Positions 7,775 to 16,983 of a DNA stretch of 64,000 nucleotides are shown here, one piece after another; position 1 is the first letter of the stretch, and every line of letters begins with the position of its first letter. The notes below the pieces were generated by a model. The model ran no database searches and was not told where the DNA came from. It was given only the letters and a program-made list of their open reading frames with translations. A program made the translations under genes and the position numbers. The DNA is taken from assembly GCF_009296025.1 (NCBI RefSeq), contig NZ_CP045178.1, forward strand, positions 744,001-808,000. The letters are read 5' to 3'. The stretch comes from Streptomyces tsukubensis (GTDB lineage Bacteria > Actinomycetota > Actinomycetes > Streptomycetales > Streptomycetaceae).

Positions 7775-8692
7775 ATGATTGTGGTGACCGGGGCCACCGG
7801 AAATGTCGGTCGGCATGTGGTGTCAGAAGTCCTTGCGGCCGGCGGTCAGGTCCGTGCGGTGACGCGTGACGCGGCTTCCGCGTCCACCGTGCCCGGCGTG
7901 CGGACCGTCGAGGCGAACCCCGCGGAACCGGGCACGATGACGGAGGCGTTGGACGGAGCGCGTGCCCTGTTCCTCAATTACTCGGCCGTCCGCGAGAGCA
8001 CCGGTGACCTGCTGGCGTTGGCGAAGCGGCAGGGCGTCCGCCATGTGGTGCTGCTCTCCTCCGCCGCGATCGAACGGGACTCCGACGAGCCCTCCGACCC
8101 GATCGCCCGGCTGCACCGCGATCTCGAACGCGCCGTGGAGGACTCGGGCCTCGACTGGACCTTCCTGCGCCCTGACATGTTCGCCGTCAACACCATCAAG
8201 TTCTGGGGCCGGCAGATCCGCGACGAAGGACAGGTGCGTGCGGCCTACGGTGACGCCGCCCTCGCCCCGATCGACGAACGTGACGTGGCCTCGGTCGCCG
8301 CGGCGGCGCTGACCCGCCCTTCCCGGCACATCGGACGGCGCTACCTGCTCACGGGGCCCGAGGCGCTGACCCAGCGTCGGATGGTGGAACTGATCGCCAC
8401 CGCCGTCGGGCGTCCGCTGCGCTTCCAGGAGATCCCCCGCGCCGAGGCCGTTGGCGTCATGTCCGGCCTCGGCATCCAGGAACCCGTCGCCGAAGCCCTG
8501 CTCACCATGCACGAGCGCTTCACCCGGGAGCCCATGGCCGTCGCCCCGCCGATCTCCCGGATCACCGGCGAGCCGCCCCACACCTTCGAACAGTGGGCCC
8601 GGCTGCACGCGTCCGACTTCACCGCCGACGCCGCCGCACCAGCGGTGTCCGGGGCTGACGGCCGTTTCATGAGGAATGAGGAGCAGGTATGA
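7775..8692 (+). CDS. NmrA-like NAD(P)-binding reductase (atypical SDR)
   Basis: A 305-residue Rossmann protein opening with the nucleotide-binding motif VTGATGNVGRHV at residues 4-15, followed by the family segments VRHVVLLSSAAIE and LDWTFLRPDMF. It belongs to the atypical SDR/NmrA group, which includes quinone- and isoflavone-type reductases. GGAGAGGGA precedes the ATG at 7775; longer in-frame versions lack support. It is the first gene of the PKS operon and its TGA overlaps the KS-alpha start (ATGA), so it is co-translated with the synthase. A tailoring reduction of a quinone or ketone is the likely job, but the substrate is unknown. Confidence 0.85.
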   Translation: MIVVTGATGNVGRHVVSEVLAAGGQVRAVTRDAASASTVPGVRTVEANPAEPGTMTEALDGARALFLNYSAVRESTGDLLALAKRQGVRHVVLLSSAAIERDSDEPSDPIARLHRDLERAVEDSGLDWTFLRPDMFAVNTIKFWGRQIRDEGQVRAAYGDAALAPIDERDVASVAAAALTRPSRHIGRRYLLTGPEALTQRRMVELIATAVGRPLRFQEIPRAEAVGVMSGLGIQEPVAEALLTMHERFTREPMAVAPPISRITGEPPHTFEQWARLHASDFTADAAAPAVSGADGRFMRNEEQV

Positions 8693-9960
8693 GTCGACGT
8701 ACGGTCATCACCGGAGTCGCGGTGCGCGTGCCCGGTGGTGCGGGCACCAAGGAGTTCTGGGATCTGATCAGCAACGGCCGCTCGGCGACGCGTGTGATCA
8801 CCCGCTTCGACCCCGCGCCGTACCGGTCCCAGGTCGTGGGCGAGTGCGACTTCGATCCGCGGCGGGAGAACCTGAGCCCGCGGGAGATTCGGCGGATGGA
8901 TCGCACCGCTCAACTCGGCGTCGTCTGCGCACGTGAGGCGATGGCGGACAGTGGGCTCGACGGTTCGGCGGCGCTCAACCCCGAGCGGATCGCCGTCAGC
9001 GTCGGCAGTGCCATCGGGTCGCCGACCAGCCTGGAGCGCGAGTACCGCGTCCTGTCGGACGACGGCCGCCGCTGGGAGGTCGACGAGGACTACCTGTCAC
9101 CCCACATGTTCGACTTCATGGTGCCGAGCGCGGTGGTCAAGGAGGTCGCCTGGGCGGTGGGGGCAGAGGGCCCCGCGATGATGATCTCCGACGGATGCAC
9201 GTCGGGCATGGACGCGATCGGTCACGCCCGCGATCTGATCGCCGAGGGCAGCGCCGACATCGTCGTGGCGGGCGGTACCGACGCCTCGATCTCGCCCATG
9301 GTGGTGGCATGCTTCGACGCCATCAAGGCGACGACTCCGCGCACGGACGAGCCGGGTCGGGCCTGCCGCCCGTTCGACCGGTCACGCAACGGCTTCGTGC
9401 TCGCCGAGGGCGCCGCCATGCTCGTCCTTGAGGAGTACGAGCACGCGCGCCGCCGGGGTGCCCGGATCTACGGAGAGGTCGCCGGCTATGCGACCCGCTG
9501 CAACGCCTACCACATGACCGGGCTCAAGACCGACGGCATCGAGATGGCCGAGGCCATCCGGCACGCCCTCGACGAGGCCCGGGCCAACACCACGGACATC
9601 GACTACATCAACGCGCACGGCTCGGGCACGAAGCAGAACGACCGGCACGAGACCGCCGCGTTCAAGCTGAGCCTGGGAGAACACGCCTATCGCACTCCGG
9701 TGAGCGCCATCAAATCGATGATCGGGCACTCCCTGGGCGCCATCGGAGCCATCGAGATCGTCGCCTGTGCGCTCGCCCTCGTCCAGGGGGTCGTCCCGCC
9801 GACCGCCAACCTGCACGAGCCCGACCCCGAGTGCGACTTGGACTACGTGCCCCTCACCGCCCGCGAGGCCGAACTGGACACGGTGCTGAGCGTGGGCAGC
9901 GGATTCGGCGGTTTCCAGAGCGCTGTCGTGCTGCGCGGCCCCGGGAAGGTGATGGCATGA
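8689..9960 (+). CDS. Type II PKS ketosynthase alpha (KS-alpha)
   Basis: Catalyses decarboxylative Claisen condensation of malonyl-ACP units to build the poly-beta-keto chain, as a heterodimer with the chain-length factor. The 423-residue sequence has the active-site cysteine in SDGCTSG (Cys170) and both catalytic histidines, in NAHGSGT and KSMIGHSLGA. Length and motifs are those of aromatic KS-alpha proteins rather than polyene-type or FabF enzymes. The start overlaps the upstream reductase stop and its own stop overlaps the KS-beta start (ATGA), giving a fully coupled trio. Confidence 0.97.
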   Translation: MSRRTVITGVAVRVPGGAGTKEFWDLISNGRSATRVITRFDPAPYRSQVVGECDFDPRRENLSPREIRRMDRTAQLGVVCAREAMADSGLDGSAALNPERIAVSVGSAIGSPTSLEREYRVLSDDGRRWEVDEDYLSPHMFDFMVPSAVVKEVAWAVGAEGPAMMISDGCTSGMDAIGHARDLIAEGSADIVVAGGTDASISPMVVACFDAIKATTPRTDEPGRACRPFDRSRNGFVLAEGAAMLVLEEYEHARRRGARIYGEVAGYATRCNAYHMTGLKTDGIEMAEAIRHALDEARANTTDIDYINAHGSGTKQNDRHETAAFKLSLGEHAYRTPVSAIKSMIGHSLGAIGAIEIVACALALVQGVVPPTANLHEPDPECDLDYVPLTAREAELDTVLSVGSGFGGFQSAVVLRGPGKVMA

Positions 9961-11165
9961 AGCGCGCCGTGGTCACGGGCATGGGTGTCGTCGCGCCCAA
10001 CGGGTTGACGGTGGAGGAGTACTGGAGCGCTGTGCTGGAGGGCCGCAGCGGTATCCGGGAGGTCGATTTCGAGGGCACGAACTACTCAGCGCGGTTCGGA
10101 GGGCGCATAGCCGACTTCGACGACGCGCGGCACATCCCCAGCCGACTGCTGCCGCAGACCGACCGGATGACCCGATTCGCCCTGTACGCAGCGGAGTCGG
10201 CCCTGCGCGACGCCGATGTCGATACGATCAAGGGGTACGACGGTGGCGTCACCCTCTCCAACGCGGCGGGCGGATTCGCCCTGAGCCACCGCGAGTTGCG
10301 GAAACTCTGGTCAGAGGGGCCCAAGTCGGTCAGCGCCTATCTCTCCTTCGCCTGGTTCTATGCCTGCAACAGCGGGCAGCTCTCCATCCGCCATGGCCTG
10401 CGCGGCCCCGGCGCGGCGCTCGTCGCCGAGCAGGCCGGCGGGCTGGACGCGGTCGGCTACTCGCGTCGCACCGTGCGCCGGGGCACCAGAATGGTGCTGG
10501 CCGGCGGAGTGGAATCGGCGCTCGACCCATGGGGCTGGCTCTCCCACATCTCCAGCGGCCGGGTCACCCGGGCGACCTCGGCCGAGCGGGCCTATCTGCC
10601 GTTCAGCGAGGACAGTGACGGCTACGTGCCCGGCGAGGGCGGCGCCATCCTGGTGGTCGAGGACCGGGACGCGGCCGACGAGCGCGGTGCCCCCAAACGC
10701 TACGGCGAGATCGCCGGATACGCGTCCACCTTCGACCCCGGGCCAGGCACGGGCCGACCGCCAGGACTGCGCCGTGCGAGCGAACTGGCCCTCGCGGACG
10801 CCGGTCTGACACCGGACGCGATCGACGTGGTGTTCGCGGACGGCGCCGGCAGCAACGACCTCGACCGGGTGGAGGCGGACTCCATCCGCGGGCTCTTCGG
10901 GCCGCGTGCCGTACCGGTCAGCGTGCCCAAGGCGCTGGTAGGACGCCTGTACTCGGGCGGCGCCCCGCTGGACATCGCCACGGCGCTGCTGGCCATCAGG
11001 GACGGCGTGATACCGCAGGCCACCGACACGATCCACCTGCCCGACGACTACGGCATCGACCTGGTCGTCGGCGCCCCGCGCCACGCCCCGATCAACAACG
11101 CCCTCGTGCTGGCCCGCGGCCGGGGCGGTTTCAACTCGGCCGTCGTCGTCACCCGGGCCGGCTGA
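9957..11165 (+). CDS. Type II PKS chain-length factor (KS-beta)
   Basis: Partner of KS-alpha; it sets chain length and helps primer formation by malonyl decarboxylation. The 402-residue protein is KS-like, but the active-site cysteine is replaced by glutamine in AEQAGG (Gln159), the signature of chain-length factors. The ATG at 9957 overlaps the KS-alpha stop. The N-terminus is a clean KRAVVTGMGVVAPNG. The residues that gate chain length could not be modelled here, so the number of extender units is not predicted. Confidence 0.95.
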   Translation: MKRAVVTGMGVVAPNGLTVEEYWSAVLEGRSGIREVDFEGTNYSARFGGRIADFDDARHIPSRLLPQTDRMTRFALYAAESALRDADVDTIKGYDGGVTLSNAAGGFALSHRELRKLWSEGPKSVSAYLSFAWFYACNSGQLSIRHGLRGPGAALVAEQAGGLDAVGYSRRTVRRGTRMVLAGGVESALDPWGWLSHISSGRVTRATSAERAYLPFSEDSDGYVPGEGGAILVVEDRDAADERGAPKRYGEIAGYASTFDPGPGTGRPPGLRRASELALADAGLTPDAIDVVFADGAGSNDLDRVEADSIRGLFGPRAVPVSVPKALVGRLYSGGAPLDIATALLAIRDGVIPQATDTIHLPDDYGIDLVVGAPRHAPINNALVLARGRGGFNSAVVVTRAG

Positions 11166-11220
11166 CAGACCCACCACCGCCGCTCGCACGGTGCGAGCCG
11201 CGTACGCAAAGGAGCTTCCC

Positions 11221-11478
11221 ATGTCCCAGCTGACCATCGAAAGCCTGCGCACCATCCTCGTCGAGGTCGCCGGACAGGACGACTCGTTCGACGCCGACAC
11301 CGACATCGCCACCCTGACCTTCGACGAACTCGGCTACGACTCGCTGGCGCTGATGGAGCTGGCGAGCACCGTCGAGAAGCGCTTCGGCGTCGAGATCGAC
11401 GAGGAGGAACTGGCGAAGCTGGCGACCCCCGGGGACCTGGTCCTGTTCGTGAACGGCATGCTGGCCGAGGTGTCGTGA
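11221..11478 (+). CDS. Type II PKS acyl carrier protein
   Basis: An 85-residue carrier protein. The phosphopantetheine attachment serine is Ser41 in GYDSLALMEL. It follows KS-beta by 55 bases with AAAGGAG before the ATG, and its stop overlaps the next start (GTGA at 11475). This is the only ACP in the cluster. Two KAS III enzymes must therefore prime this ACP or draw on fatty-acid-synthase ACP, unlike clusters such as R1128 that carry a second ACP for the starter. Confidence 0.96.
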   Translation: MSQLTIESLRTILVEVAGQDDSFDADTDIATLTFDELGYDSLALMELASTVEKRFGVEIDEEELAKLATPGDLVLFVNGMLAEVS

Positions 11479-12497
11479 AGCTGCCCGCGCCACTGCACCT
11501 GGCCGCGCACGCCTGGTACCCGCCCGGTCGCGACCTCACCGAGGACGCGGTCCTGGCGGGCCGGGTGGATCCCAGAACCGCACGCGAACTCGGCTACGAC
11601 GGGCTGCTGGTGTCCCCGGACACCGCGCCCCCCGACATGGCGGTCCACGCGGCGCGGCCGCTGCTCGAAAGAATCTCTTGCCCACCGGACGCCCTAGGCG
11701 CGCTGTTCCACGCCAGCATCCACTACCAGGGCCATGACATCTGGTCCGCGCCGCACTACATCGCCCGTCGGCTCGCCACCGCGGCGCAGCCCATCGGCCT
11801 GCTCCAGCAGTGCAACGGGGGCGCCACCGGTATCGAACTCGCCGCCGCCGCCCTGTTGGCGGACGCGTCGTGCGGCCCCGGCCTGGTGACCACGGCGGAC
11901 CGTTTCTTCCCCACGGGCTGGGACCGGTGGCGTGGAGACTTCGGAATGGCCGTGGGCGACGCGGCCACCGCGGTCGTGGTGCATCGGGGCGAGTACGCCA
12001 CAGACCTCATGCTGCACGCCACGGGCACGGTCTCCGTACCCGAACTGGAAGAGATGCACCGGGGCGACGACACGTTCAACTACACGCCCCTGGAGCACAG
12101 CCCGGTGATCGATGTCCGGCGCACCAAGCGGACCTTCATCCGGCGCCACGGCATCGACCGGTTCTACAAGGCCGCTCACCAGGGCATCCGCGAGGCGGTG
12201 ACGGAGAGTCTCGCCAACGCCGGACTTGAGGCCGACGATCCGCGGCTGCGCTGGGCGGTCCTGCCCCGGCTCGGAAGGAAGGCCATGGAGGAGGCGTACA
12301 TCCCGCCGCTGACCCAGGTCACCCCCGCCGAACTCCTCGACTTCGGCAGGCCCACCGGCCACCTGGGAGCCGGCGACCTCAATGCCTCGCTGGCCCAGCT
12401 CAGCCGCGAACACCGCCTCAACTCCGGTGAATTCGCGCTGATCCTCAACAGCGGCGGCGGGTTCACCTTCAGCAGTTTCATCGTCGGGACGTCATGA
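11475..12497 (+). CDS. Atypical KAS III-family protein (DpsC/CerJ-like)
   Basis: A 340-residue thiolase-fold protein. The nucleophile is present: Cys113 in QQCNGG. By my alignment the FabH histidine (HQAN) has become Arg265 in VLPRLGRK and the FabH asparagine (GNT) has become His296 in TGHLGAGD. This breaks the usual Cys-His-Asn triad. Relatives with altered triads include DpsC, which selects the propionyl starter in daunorubicin, and CerJ, which transfers malonyl to an alcohol. A role in starter selection or acyl transfer is therefore more likely than ordinary condensation. It starts inside the ACP stop codon, so it is tightly coupled to the minimal PKS. Confidence 0.8.
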   Translation: MKLPAPLHLAAHAWYPPGRDLTEDAVLAGRVDPRTARELGYDGLLVSPDTAPPDMAVHAARPLLERISCPPDALGALFHASIHYQGHDIWSAPHYIARRLATAAQPIGLLQQCNGGATGIELAAAALLADASCGPGLVTTADRFFPTGWDRWRGDFGMAVGDAATAVVVHRGEYATDLMLHATGTVSVPELEEMHRGDDTFNYTPLEHSPVIDVRRTKRTFIRRHGIDRFYKAAHQGIREAVTESLANAGLEADDPRLRWAVLPRLGRKAMEEAYIPPLTQVTPAELLDFGRPTGHLGAGDLNASLAQLSREHRLNSGEFALILNSGGGFTFSSFIVGTS

Positions 12498-12558
12498 ACC
12501 GCGGCGCACCCGTCCGCGCCGGTGTATTCCGTTACACCACCGAGAGAGGAATCACCCC

Positions 12559-13542
12559 ATGCCCATGGGTATTCTGCGAGTCGGCGCCCACGTGCCGACC
12601 GACGTCATCGACAACGCACGCATAGCCGAATGGACCGGAGCGCCCGCCGAGTGGGTCACGGAGCGCACGGGCATTCTTGAGCGGCGCTACGCGGGTGCGG
12701 ACACCACGACATCTTCCCTCGCGGCCCATGCCGTGCGGCAGATCCTCGACGAGTCCCAGGACAGCGCGGAGCGTATCCGTGGCCTGATCGTCGCCACCTG
12801 CACACCGGACGTTCCCCAGCCCGCCACAGCCGCCATCCTCCAGGACCGACTGGGGCTGCGCGATGTCATGGCCTTCGACGTGAACGCCGTCTGCAGTGGC
12901 TTTCTCTACGGTCTCACGCTTGCCGAGGGGCTGTTGAACGGCATGGACCGGCAGGACCAGCTGCTGCTGGTGGGCGCCGACAAGTTCTCCACCATCATGG
13001 ACCGCGCCGACAGGCGCACCGTCTCGCTGTTCGGTGACGGAGCGGGCGCCGTCCTGCTCGGCCACGTACCCGACGGTTACGGCGTGCTCGCCTCGCGACT
13101 CGTCTCCAACGGGGAGCTGCATCACTATGTGGGCGTCGAGGCGGGAGGTACCAGGGCGCCGCTCGATGAGGCGGCGCACACGGCCGGTGACCATCTGTTG
13201 CGCATGGACGGGCGGGCCGTGAAGGAATACGCGATCAGCACCATGCGCAAACTCATCGAGCAGGTTCTCGACGAGACCGGGCTCGCCGTTCAGGACATCG
13301 ACCGGTTCGTTTTCCATCAGGCCAATACCCGGTTGTTGGAATTCTTCGCTTCCGATCTGGGCATCCCGCCGGACCGCGTTCCGTTGACCGCGCCCCGATG
13401 GGGCAATACGGCTGGCGCCTCCATCCCCCTCACCCTGCGGGCGTCGCTGGACGAGCGTCCGGTCGAGCGGGGCGGGCACGTCCTGTTCGCGGCGGTGGGC
13501 GGCGGTATGACGGCGGCGGCCACGATCCTGCGCTGGTACTAG
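12559..13542 (+). CDS. Canonical 3-oxoacyl-ACP synthase III (FabH-like)
   Basis: Condenses an acyl-CoA with malonyl-ACP to give the first beta-ketoacyl-ACP. The 327-residue protein has an intact triad: Cys112 in NAVCSGF, His253 in FVFHQANTR and Asn283 in WGNTAGAS. GAGAGGA precedes the ATG. It sits immediately before a FabG-like ketoreductase, suggesting that the two make and reduce a short starter unit for the aromatic synthase. Dehydratase and enoyl reductase genes are absent and would have to come from fatty acid synthesis. Confidence 0.93.
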   Translation: MPMGILRVGAHVPTDVIDNARIAEWTGAPAEWVTERTGILERRYAGADTTTSSLAAHAVRQILDESQDSAERIRGLIVATCTPDVPQPATAAILQDRLGLRDVMAFDVNAVCSGFLYGLTLAEGLLNGMDRQDQLLLVGADKFSTIMDRADRRTVSLFGDGAGAVLLGHVPDGYGVLASRLVSNGELHHYVGVEAGGTRAPLDEAAHTAGDHLLRMDGRAVKEYAISTMRKLIEQVLDETGLAVQDIDRFVFHQANTRLLEFFASDLGIPPDRVPLTAPRWGNTAGASIPLTLRASLDERPVERGGHVLFAAVGGGMTAAATILRWY

Positions 13543-13575
13543 GACAGGGAAACGAGGAACAGGGGGGAGAAGGAG

Positions 13576-14310
13576 ATGCGTCTGGTGGGCCAGGTGGCCG
13601 TGGTCACCGGTGGCACAAGAGGCCTGGGCATGGCGATCGCCAGAGGATTCCTCGCCGAAGGGGCTTCGGTGGTCTGCGCGGCCCGCCGCCCGCACGACGT
13701 CGGGAAACTGGCGGCCGAGGCGCCGGACCGGGTGCTCCACCAACCCACGGATGTCACCGATGAGCAGTCCGTTCGCGACCTGATGGCTACGGCGGTACGC
13801 GTCTTCGGCGGACTCGACGTGCTGGTGTGCGGTGCGGGGACGAGCCGGGACGGGAAGGTGGTCCGACTCAGCCTGCCCGACTGGCAGGAGACGGTGGCCA
13901 CCAACCTCACGGGTACGTTCCTGTGCGCCAAGGAGGCCGCCACGCACATGGTCGCCCGAGGTGCGGGCCGGATCATCACCGTGTCGTCCAGTCTGGCCGG
14001 CCGGGTCGCCGTCGGCGCCGCCGCGTACAGCGCCAGCAAGGCGGCGGTGGAGATGTTCACCAGGACCGCGGCGGCGGAACTCGGCCCCAAGGGTATAAAT
14101 GTCAACTGTCTTTCCCCCGGGTATATAGACGAAGGCATGGGAAAGCGGTTCTCCGCTCGACCCGACCTCTGGGAAAAGCATTTGTCCCGCCTTTCCCTGA
14201 ACCGCATGGGATTGGCTCACGAAATAGCGGACGGCGCGCTCTTCTTGGCCTCGGCGGAGAGTTCGTACATCAATGGGCACGTACTGGAGGTGAACGGTGG
14301 ACTCGAATAG
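13576..14310 (+). CDS. FabG-like ketoreductase (classical SDR)
   Basis: A 244-residue classical short-chain dehydrogenase. It has the TGGTRGLG cofactor motif (residues 11-18), Ser138, Tyr151 and Lys155 (YSASK), and a C-terminal NGGLE. The usual NNAG is CGAG here. It is clearly different from the ActIII-type enzyme at 18.7 kb. Position after the canonical KAS III favours reduction of the beta-ketoacyl starter; a later tailoring reduction is the alternative. It ends 57 bases before the cyclase gene in the same operon. Confidence 0.9.
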   Translation: MRLVGQVAVVTGGTRGLGMAIARGFLAEGASVVCAARRPHDVGKLAAEAPDRVLHQPTDVTDEQSVRDLMATAVRVFGGLDVLVCGAGTSRDGKVVRLSLPDWQETVATNLTGTFLCAKEAATHMVARGAGRIITVSSSLAGRVAVGAAAYSASKAAVEMFTRTAAAELGPKGINVNCLSPGYIDEGMGKRFSARPDLWEKHLSRLSLNRMGLAHEIADGALFLASAESSYINGHVLEVNGGLE

Positions 14311-14367
14311 CAAGCGGCAGACGCGGACGAGGACATCGGTTCGCACACGGTTCGAGAAGGGGTACCT

Positions 14368-15279
14368 GTGAAGCGCACGACGGAGGAGCGGCTGGAAGAC
14401 CTCGGGGATGGAGTATTCGCCTATGTCCAGCTCGACGGCGGCTGGTGTCTCAATAATTCAGGAATTATTGTGGGCGGGGACTCCACCGTGGTCGTCGACA
14501 CGGCAGCGACTGTGCGGCGGGCCCGTCTGCTCCACGACACGGTGGCCAAACTGTCCGCACGGGAAGCGACGACCTTGGTGAATACACACCATCATGGTGA
14601 TCACTGCTTCGGAAATTGTGTCTTCGGACCTGAGACGTCGATCGTCGCCCACGACCTGGCCCGCACCGAGCTGGCGGCGGGCGGCCTCGCCCTGCAGCAG
14701 CTGTGGCCGGACGTCGAATGGGGTGAGATCGAACTGCGGCTTCCCGACCTGACGTTCCCGAAGCGCCTCACCCTCCACCAGGGCGGGCACGAGATCGAAC
14801 TGGTCCACGTCGGGCCGGCGCATACGACCAACGACATCGTGGTGTGGCTGCCCGGCCCGCGCGTGCTCTTCGCCGGCGATGTGGTCATGAACGGTGCGAC
14901 ACCCTTCGCGCTCATGGGCTCCGTGCAGGGCTCGCTCGACGCGGTCGAACGGCTGCGGGCGCTGAAGCCGCAGGTCATCGTGGGCGGTCACGGACGCGTG
15001 GGCGGAGCGGAACTCCTGGATGACACAGCCCGATACCTGCGGTGGATCCAACGGCTCGCGGCCGACGGCTTCGCCGCCGGCCTCACCCCGCTTGAGCTGG
15101 CCCGTGCGACCGAGCTGGGCGAGTTCGGTGAACTCCTCGACAGCGAACGCCTGGTCGGCAATCTGGTGCGCGCCTACGCGGAAGTCCGTGGTGGACAGCT
15201 CGGGGAACCCCTGGACGTCATGGCCGCGTTCGGTGAGATGGTCGAGTTTCACGGAAGTGCGCCGACGTGCTTCGCCTGA
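14368..15279 (+). CDS. Metallo-beta-lactamase-fold cyclase (ActIV-like)
   Basis: A 303-residue MBL-fold hydrolase with the zinc motif THHHGDH (His74, His76, Asp78, His79), VGPAHT and FAGDVVM. Overall arrangement, including GGWCLNNSG near the N-terminus and a C-terminal PTCFA, matches ActIV of actinorhodin biosynthesis as I recall it. ActIV closes the second ring and releases the product from the ACP. The GTG start follows GAGAAGGGG. It is the last gene of the 7.78-15.28 kb operon, and its final 31 bases overlap the end of the convergent SARP gene, leaving no room for an ordinary terminator. Confidence 0.8.
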   Translation: MKRTTEERLEDLGDGVFAYVQLDGGWCLNNSGIIVGGDSTVVVDTAATVRRARLLHDTVAKLSAREATTLVNTHHHGDHCFGNCVFGPETSIVAHDLARTELAAGGLALQQLWPDVEWGEIELRLPDLTFPKRLTLHQGGHEIELVHVGPAHTTNDIVVWLPGPRVLFAGDVVMNGATPFALMGSVQGSLDAVERLRALKPQVIVGGHGRVGGAELLDDTARYLRWIQRLAADGFAAGLTPLELARATELGEFGELLDSERLVGNLVRAYAEVRGGQLGEPLDVMAAFGEMVEFHGSAPTCFA

Positions 15280-16097
15280 AGTTCCGTGCTGCGGCTCATG
15301 AACAGCGGATACGCCTCGTCCTCGTCCAGGATGGAGTCGTTCACCAGGATGGCCTGCCGCAGCGCCGACATGGCGGGCAGCGGGCCGAGGCCGAATTCGT
15401 CCGCCATGCGCGCGCGCAGCTGGTCGCACTGGGTGAGCGCGCGCGTCCGCTGCCCACACCGGTAGAGGGCGATGATGTAGAGCGCGTGCAGCCCCTCATG
15501 GAAGGGGTGCTCGGCGGTCAGACCGGCGAGATCCCCGAGAGCGTCCTGGTGCCTGCCCAGTCTCAGTTCGATTTCCAGGCGCCGCTCCAGGAGCATCTTC
15601 CTGGACTCTTCCAGCCGTGTGACCTCGGCGGAGAGCCTCGGCCCCGTCTGGACATCGGCGAAGGCCGGACCGCGCCAGAGGTTCAGCGCGTCGGTCAGCC
15701 GGGCGTGCGCGGTGAGACAGTCCCTGGCCTGGGCCGCTCGGTGCCCTTCCGCGGCCAGCCGGTCGTGCTCGGCGACGTCGTAGCGCCCTGCCCCGGGGGC
15801 GAGAAGATAGCCACTGCCGTCCCGGCGGAGTACGTCCTTCGGGTCGACGGGCTCGGCCGCGGACTGGTGCGCCGCACGGATGAGGCGCCGCAATTGCATC
15901 ACGTACGTATGCACAGTGGTCGTCGCGGTCCTCGGTGGACGATCGTCCCACAGCTCCGAAATTATGGTGGAGCTCGATACGATATTCCCCCCGGAAGACC
16001 CGAGAAGGGCGAGCAGGGTACGAGGCTTTGCGGCTTTCGGAACGAGATTCTTTCCAGAATCCAGGACGGTGAAGGGGCCCAGTGCGAAGGTATCCAC
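15249..16097 (-). CDS. SARP-family pathway-specific activator
   Basis: A 282-residue regulator with an OmpR-like winged helix (residues 1-95, ending near VHTYVMQLRRLIR) and a bacterial transcriptional activation domain (about 110-255, containing LWRGPAFADV and HEGLHALYIIALYRCGQRTRAL). Small SARPs of this size (ActII-ORF4, DnrI) switch on aromatic polyketide clusters. The start is a GTG preceded by AGAGGA. No TTA codon was noticed in it. It overlaps the cyclase gene tail-to-tail by 31 bases and is divergent from the flavin reductase. Its likely targets are the repeat-bearing promoters at 7.65 kb and 5.1 kb. Confidence 0.93.
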   Translation of the reverse strand: MDTFALGPFTVLDSGKNLVPKAAKPRTLLALLGSSGGNIVSSSTIISELWDDRPPRTATTTVHTYVMQLRRLIRAAHQSAAEPVDPKDVLRRDGSGYLLAPGAGRYDVAEHDRLAAEGHRAAQARDCLTAHARLTDALNLWRGPAFADVQTGPRLSAEVTRLEESRKMLLERRLEIELRLGRHQDALGDLAGLTAEHPFHEGLHALYIIALYRCGQRTRALTQCDQLRARMADEFGLGPLPAMSALRQAILVNDSILDEDEAYPLFMSRSTELQAKHVGALP

Positions 16098-16198
16098 GAA
16101 AGAGTAATCCTCTGATTCGATTTACGGCCTGGCAGTCCCCGTTGACTGCTCGTGCACGGATTCTTCCCCAGGCAGGTAACCCGAGAAAGACTGCGCCG

Positions 16199-16245
16199 GT
16201 CCCGTGAAATCGGGACTTGACTGTACTAGGGGGTGGTAGTAGCTA
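16199..16245 (+). promoter_or_regulatory. Promoter of the flavin reductase-AT operon
   Basis: TTGACT (16217-16222) and TAGCTA (16240-16245) are 17 bp apart, a good sigma-70-type promoter reading toward the flavin reductase. Directly before the -35 is an inverted repeat GTCCCG-N6-CGGGAC (16199-16216), a possible regulator site. The 299-base gap between the SARP and flavin reductase genes holds nothing else I can support. Confidence 0.5.
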
Positions 16246-16396
16246 AGCCGGGATTCGATTTCTCCAAAGTCCTCTGCGAGTGGAGCGATGACCGACTGTA
16301 GATGCCATCTGTCGTCCACGTTGTCAACGGATTCTGGAGTCTGTATGGAGCTTCGCTGGTATGCATCGACAGGTAATCGTCACGAAGGGGGCGGAC

Positions 16397-16927
16397 ATGC
16401 CCACTTCAATGGGTAGCGGAACGGGAATCACAGCGGAATTCAGGGAGGTAATGAGCCAGTGGGCGAGCGGCGTGGCGGTGGTCACCACGACCGGGCAGGA
16501 CCGGCGATCGTACGGCTTCACGGCGAGCTCCTTCACGGTGGTGTCGCTGGAACCCGCGACCGTTCTGGTGTGCCTGGACCGCACGGCGGAGTGCGCACCG
16601 GCCTTCGGCCGCTCCCAGTGGCTGGCCGTCAGTATTCTCGGGGCCGGGCAGCGCGAGGTGGCACGCCGCTTCGCCCGCAAGGGCCACGACAAGTTCGCGG
16701 AGACGGACATCGAGCCGGGACGCTTCGGTGCCCCGCTCGTCAGTGGTGCGATAGGGACCTTGGAGTGCCGCACCGTGCGCCACCTGCCGGTCGGCGACCA
16801 CATGGTGCTGATCGCGGAGGTCCACGCGGCCGGTCCGTGCGAGAGCGCGGTGGCCTCGGGCGAGGGGCCGCTCGTCTATCACCGACGTGCCTTCCACGCC
16901 CTCGGTCTCGATGTCCGTGCCAGCTGA
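16397..16927 (+). CDS. Flavin reductase (two-component monooxygenase partner)
   Basis: A 176-residue flavin:NADH reductase-like protein (split-barrel FMN-binding fold) with WASGVAVVTTTGQDRRSYGFTASSF at residues 17-41 and a late GDHMVLIAEV. ActVB of actinorhodin belongs to this family and supplies reduced FMN to a monooxygenase. AAGGGGG precedes the ATG at 16397. No ActVA-type oxygenase is in the cluster, so the candidate acceptor is the luciferase-like enzyme at 6.5-7.6 kb if that uses flavin. It is followed by the AT gene 56 bases later. Confidence 0.88.
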   Translation: MPTSMGSGTGITAEFREVMSQWASGVAVVTTTGQDRRSYGFTASSFTVVSLEPATVLVCLDRTAECAPAFGRSQWLAVSILGAGQREVARRFARKGHDKFAETDIEPGRFGAPLVSGAIGTLECRTVRHLPVGDHMVLIAEVHAAGPCESAVASGEGPLVYHRRAFHALGLDVRAS

Positions 16928-16983
16928 CCTCGGCTCCAGAGAGGCTCCTGATCCGGTCCACATACGGATGACAGCCTCGGCTC

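Noticed and set aside
16122..16319. 65-codon minus-strand frame between the SARP and flavin reductase genes
   Set aside because: No ribosome binding site or similarity, and it overlaps the proposed promoter at 16199-16245.
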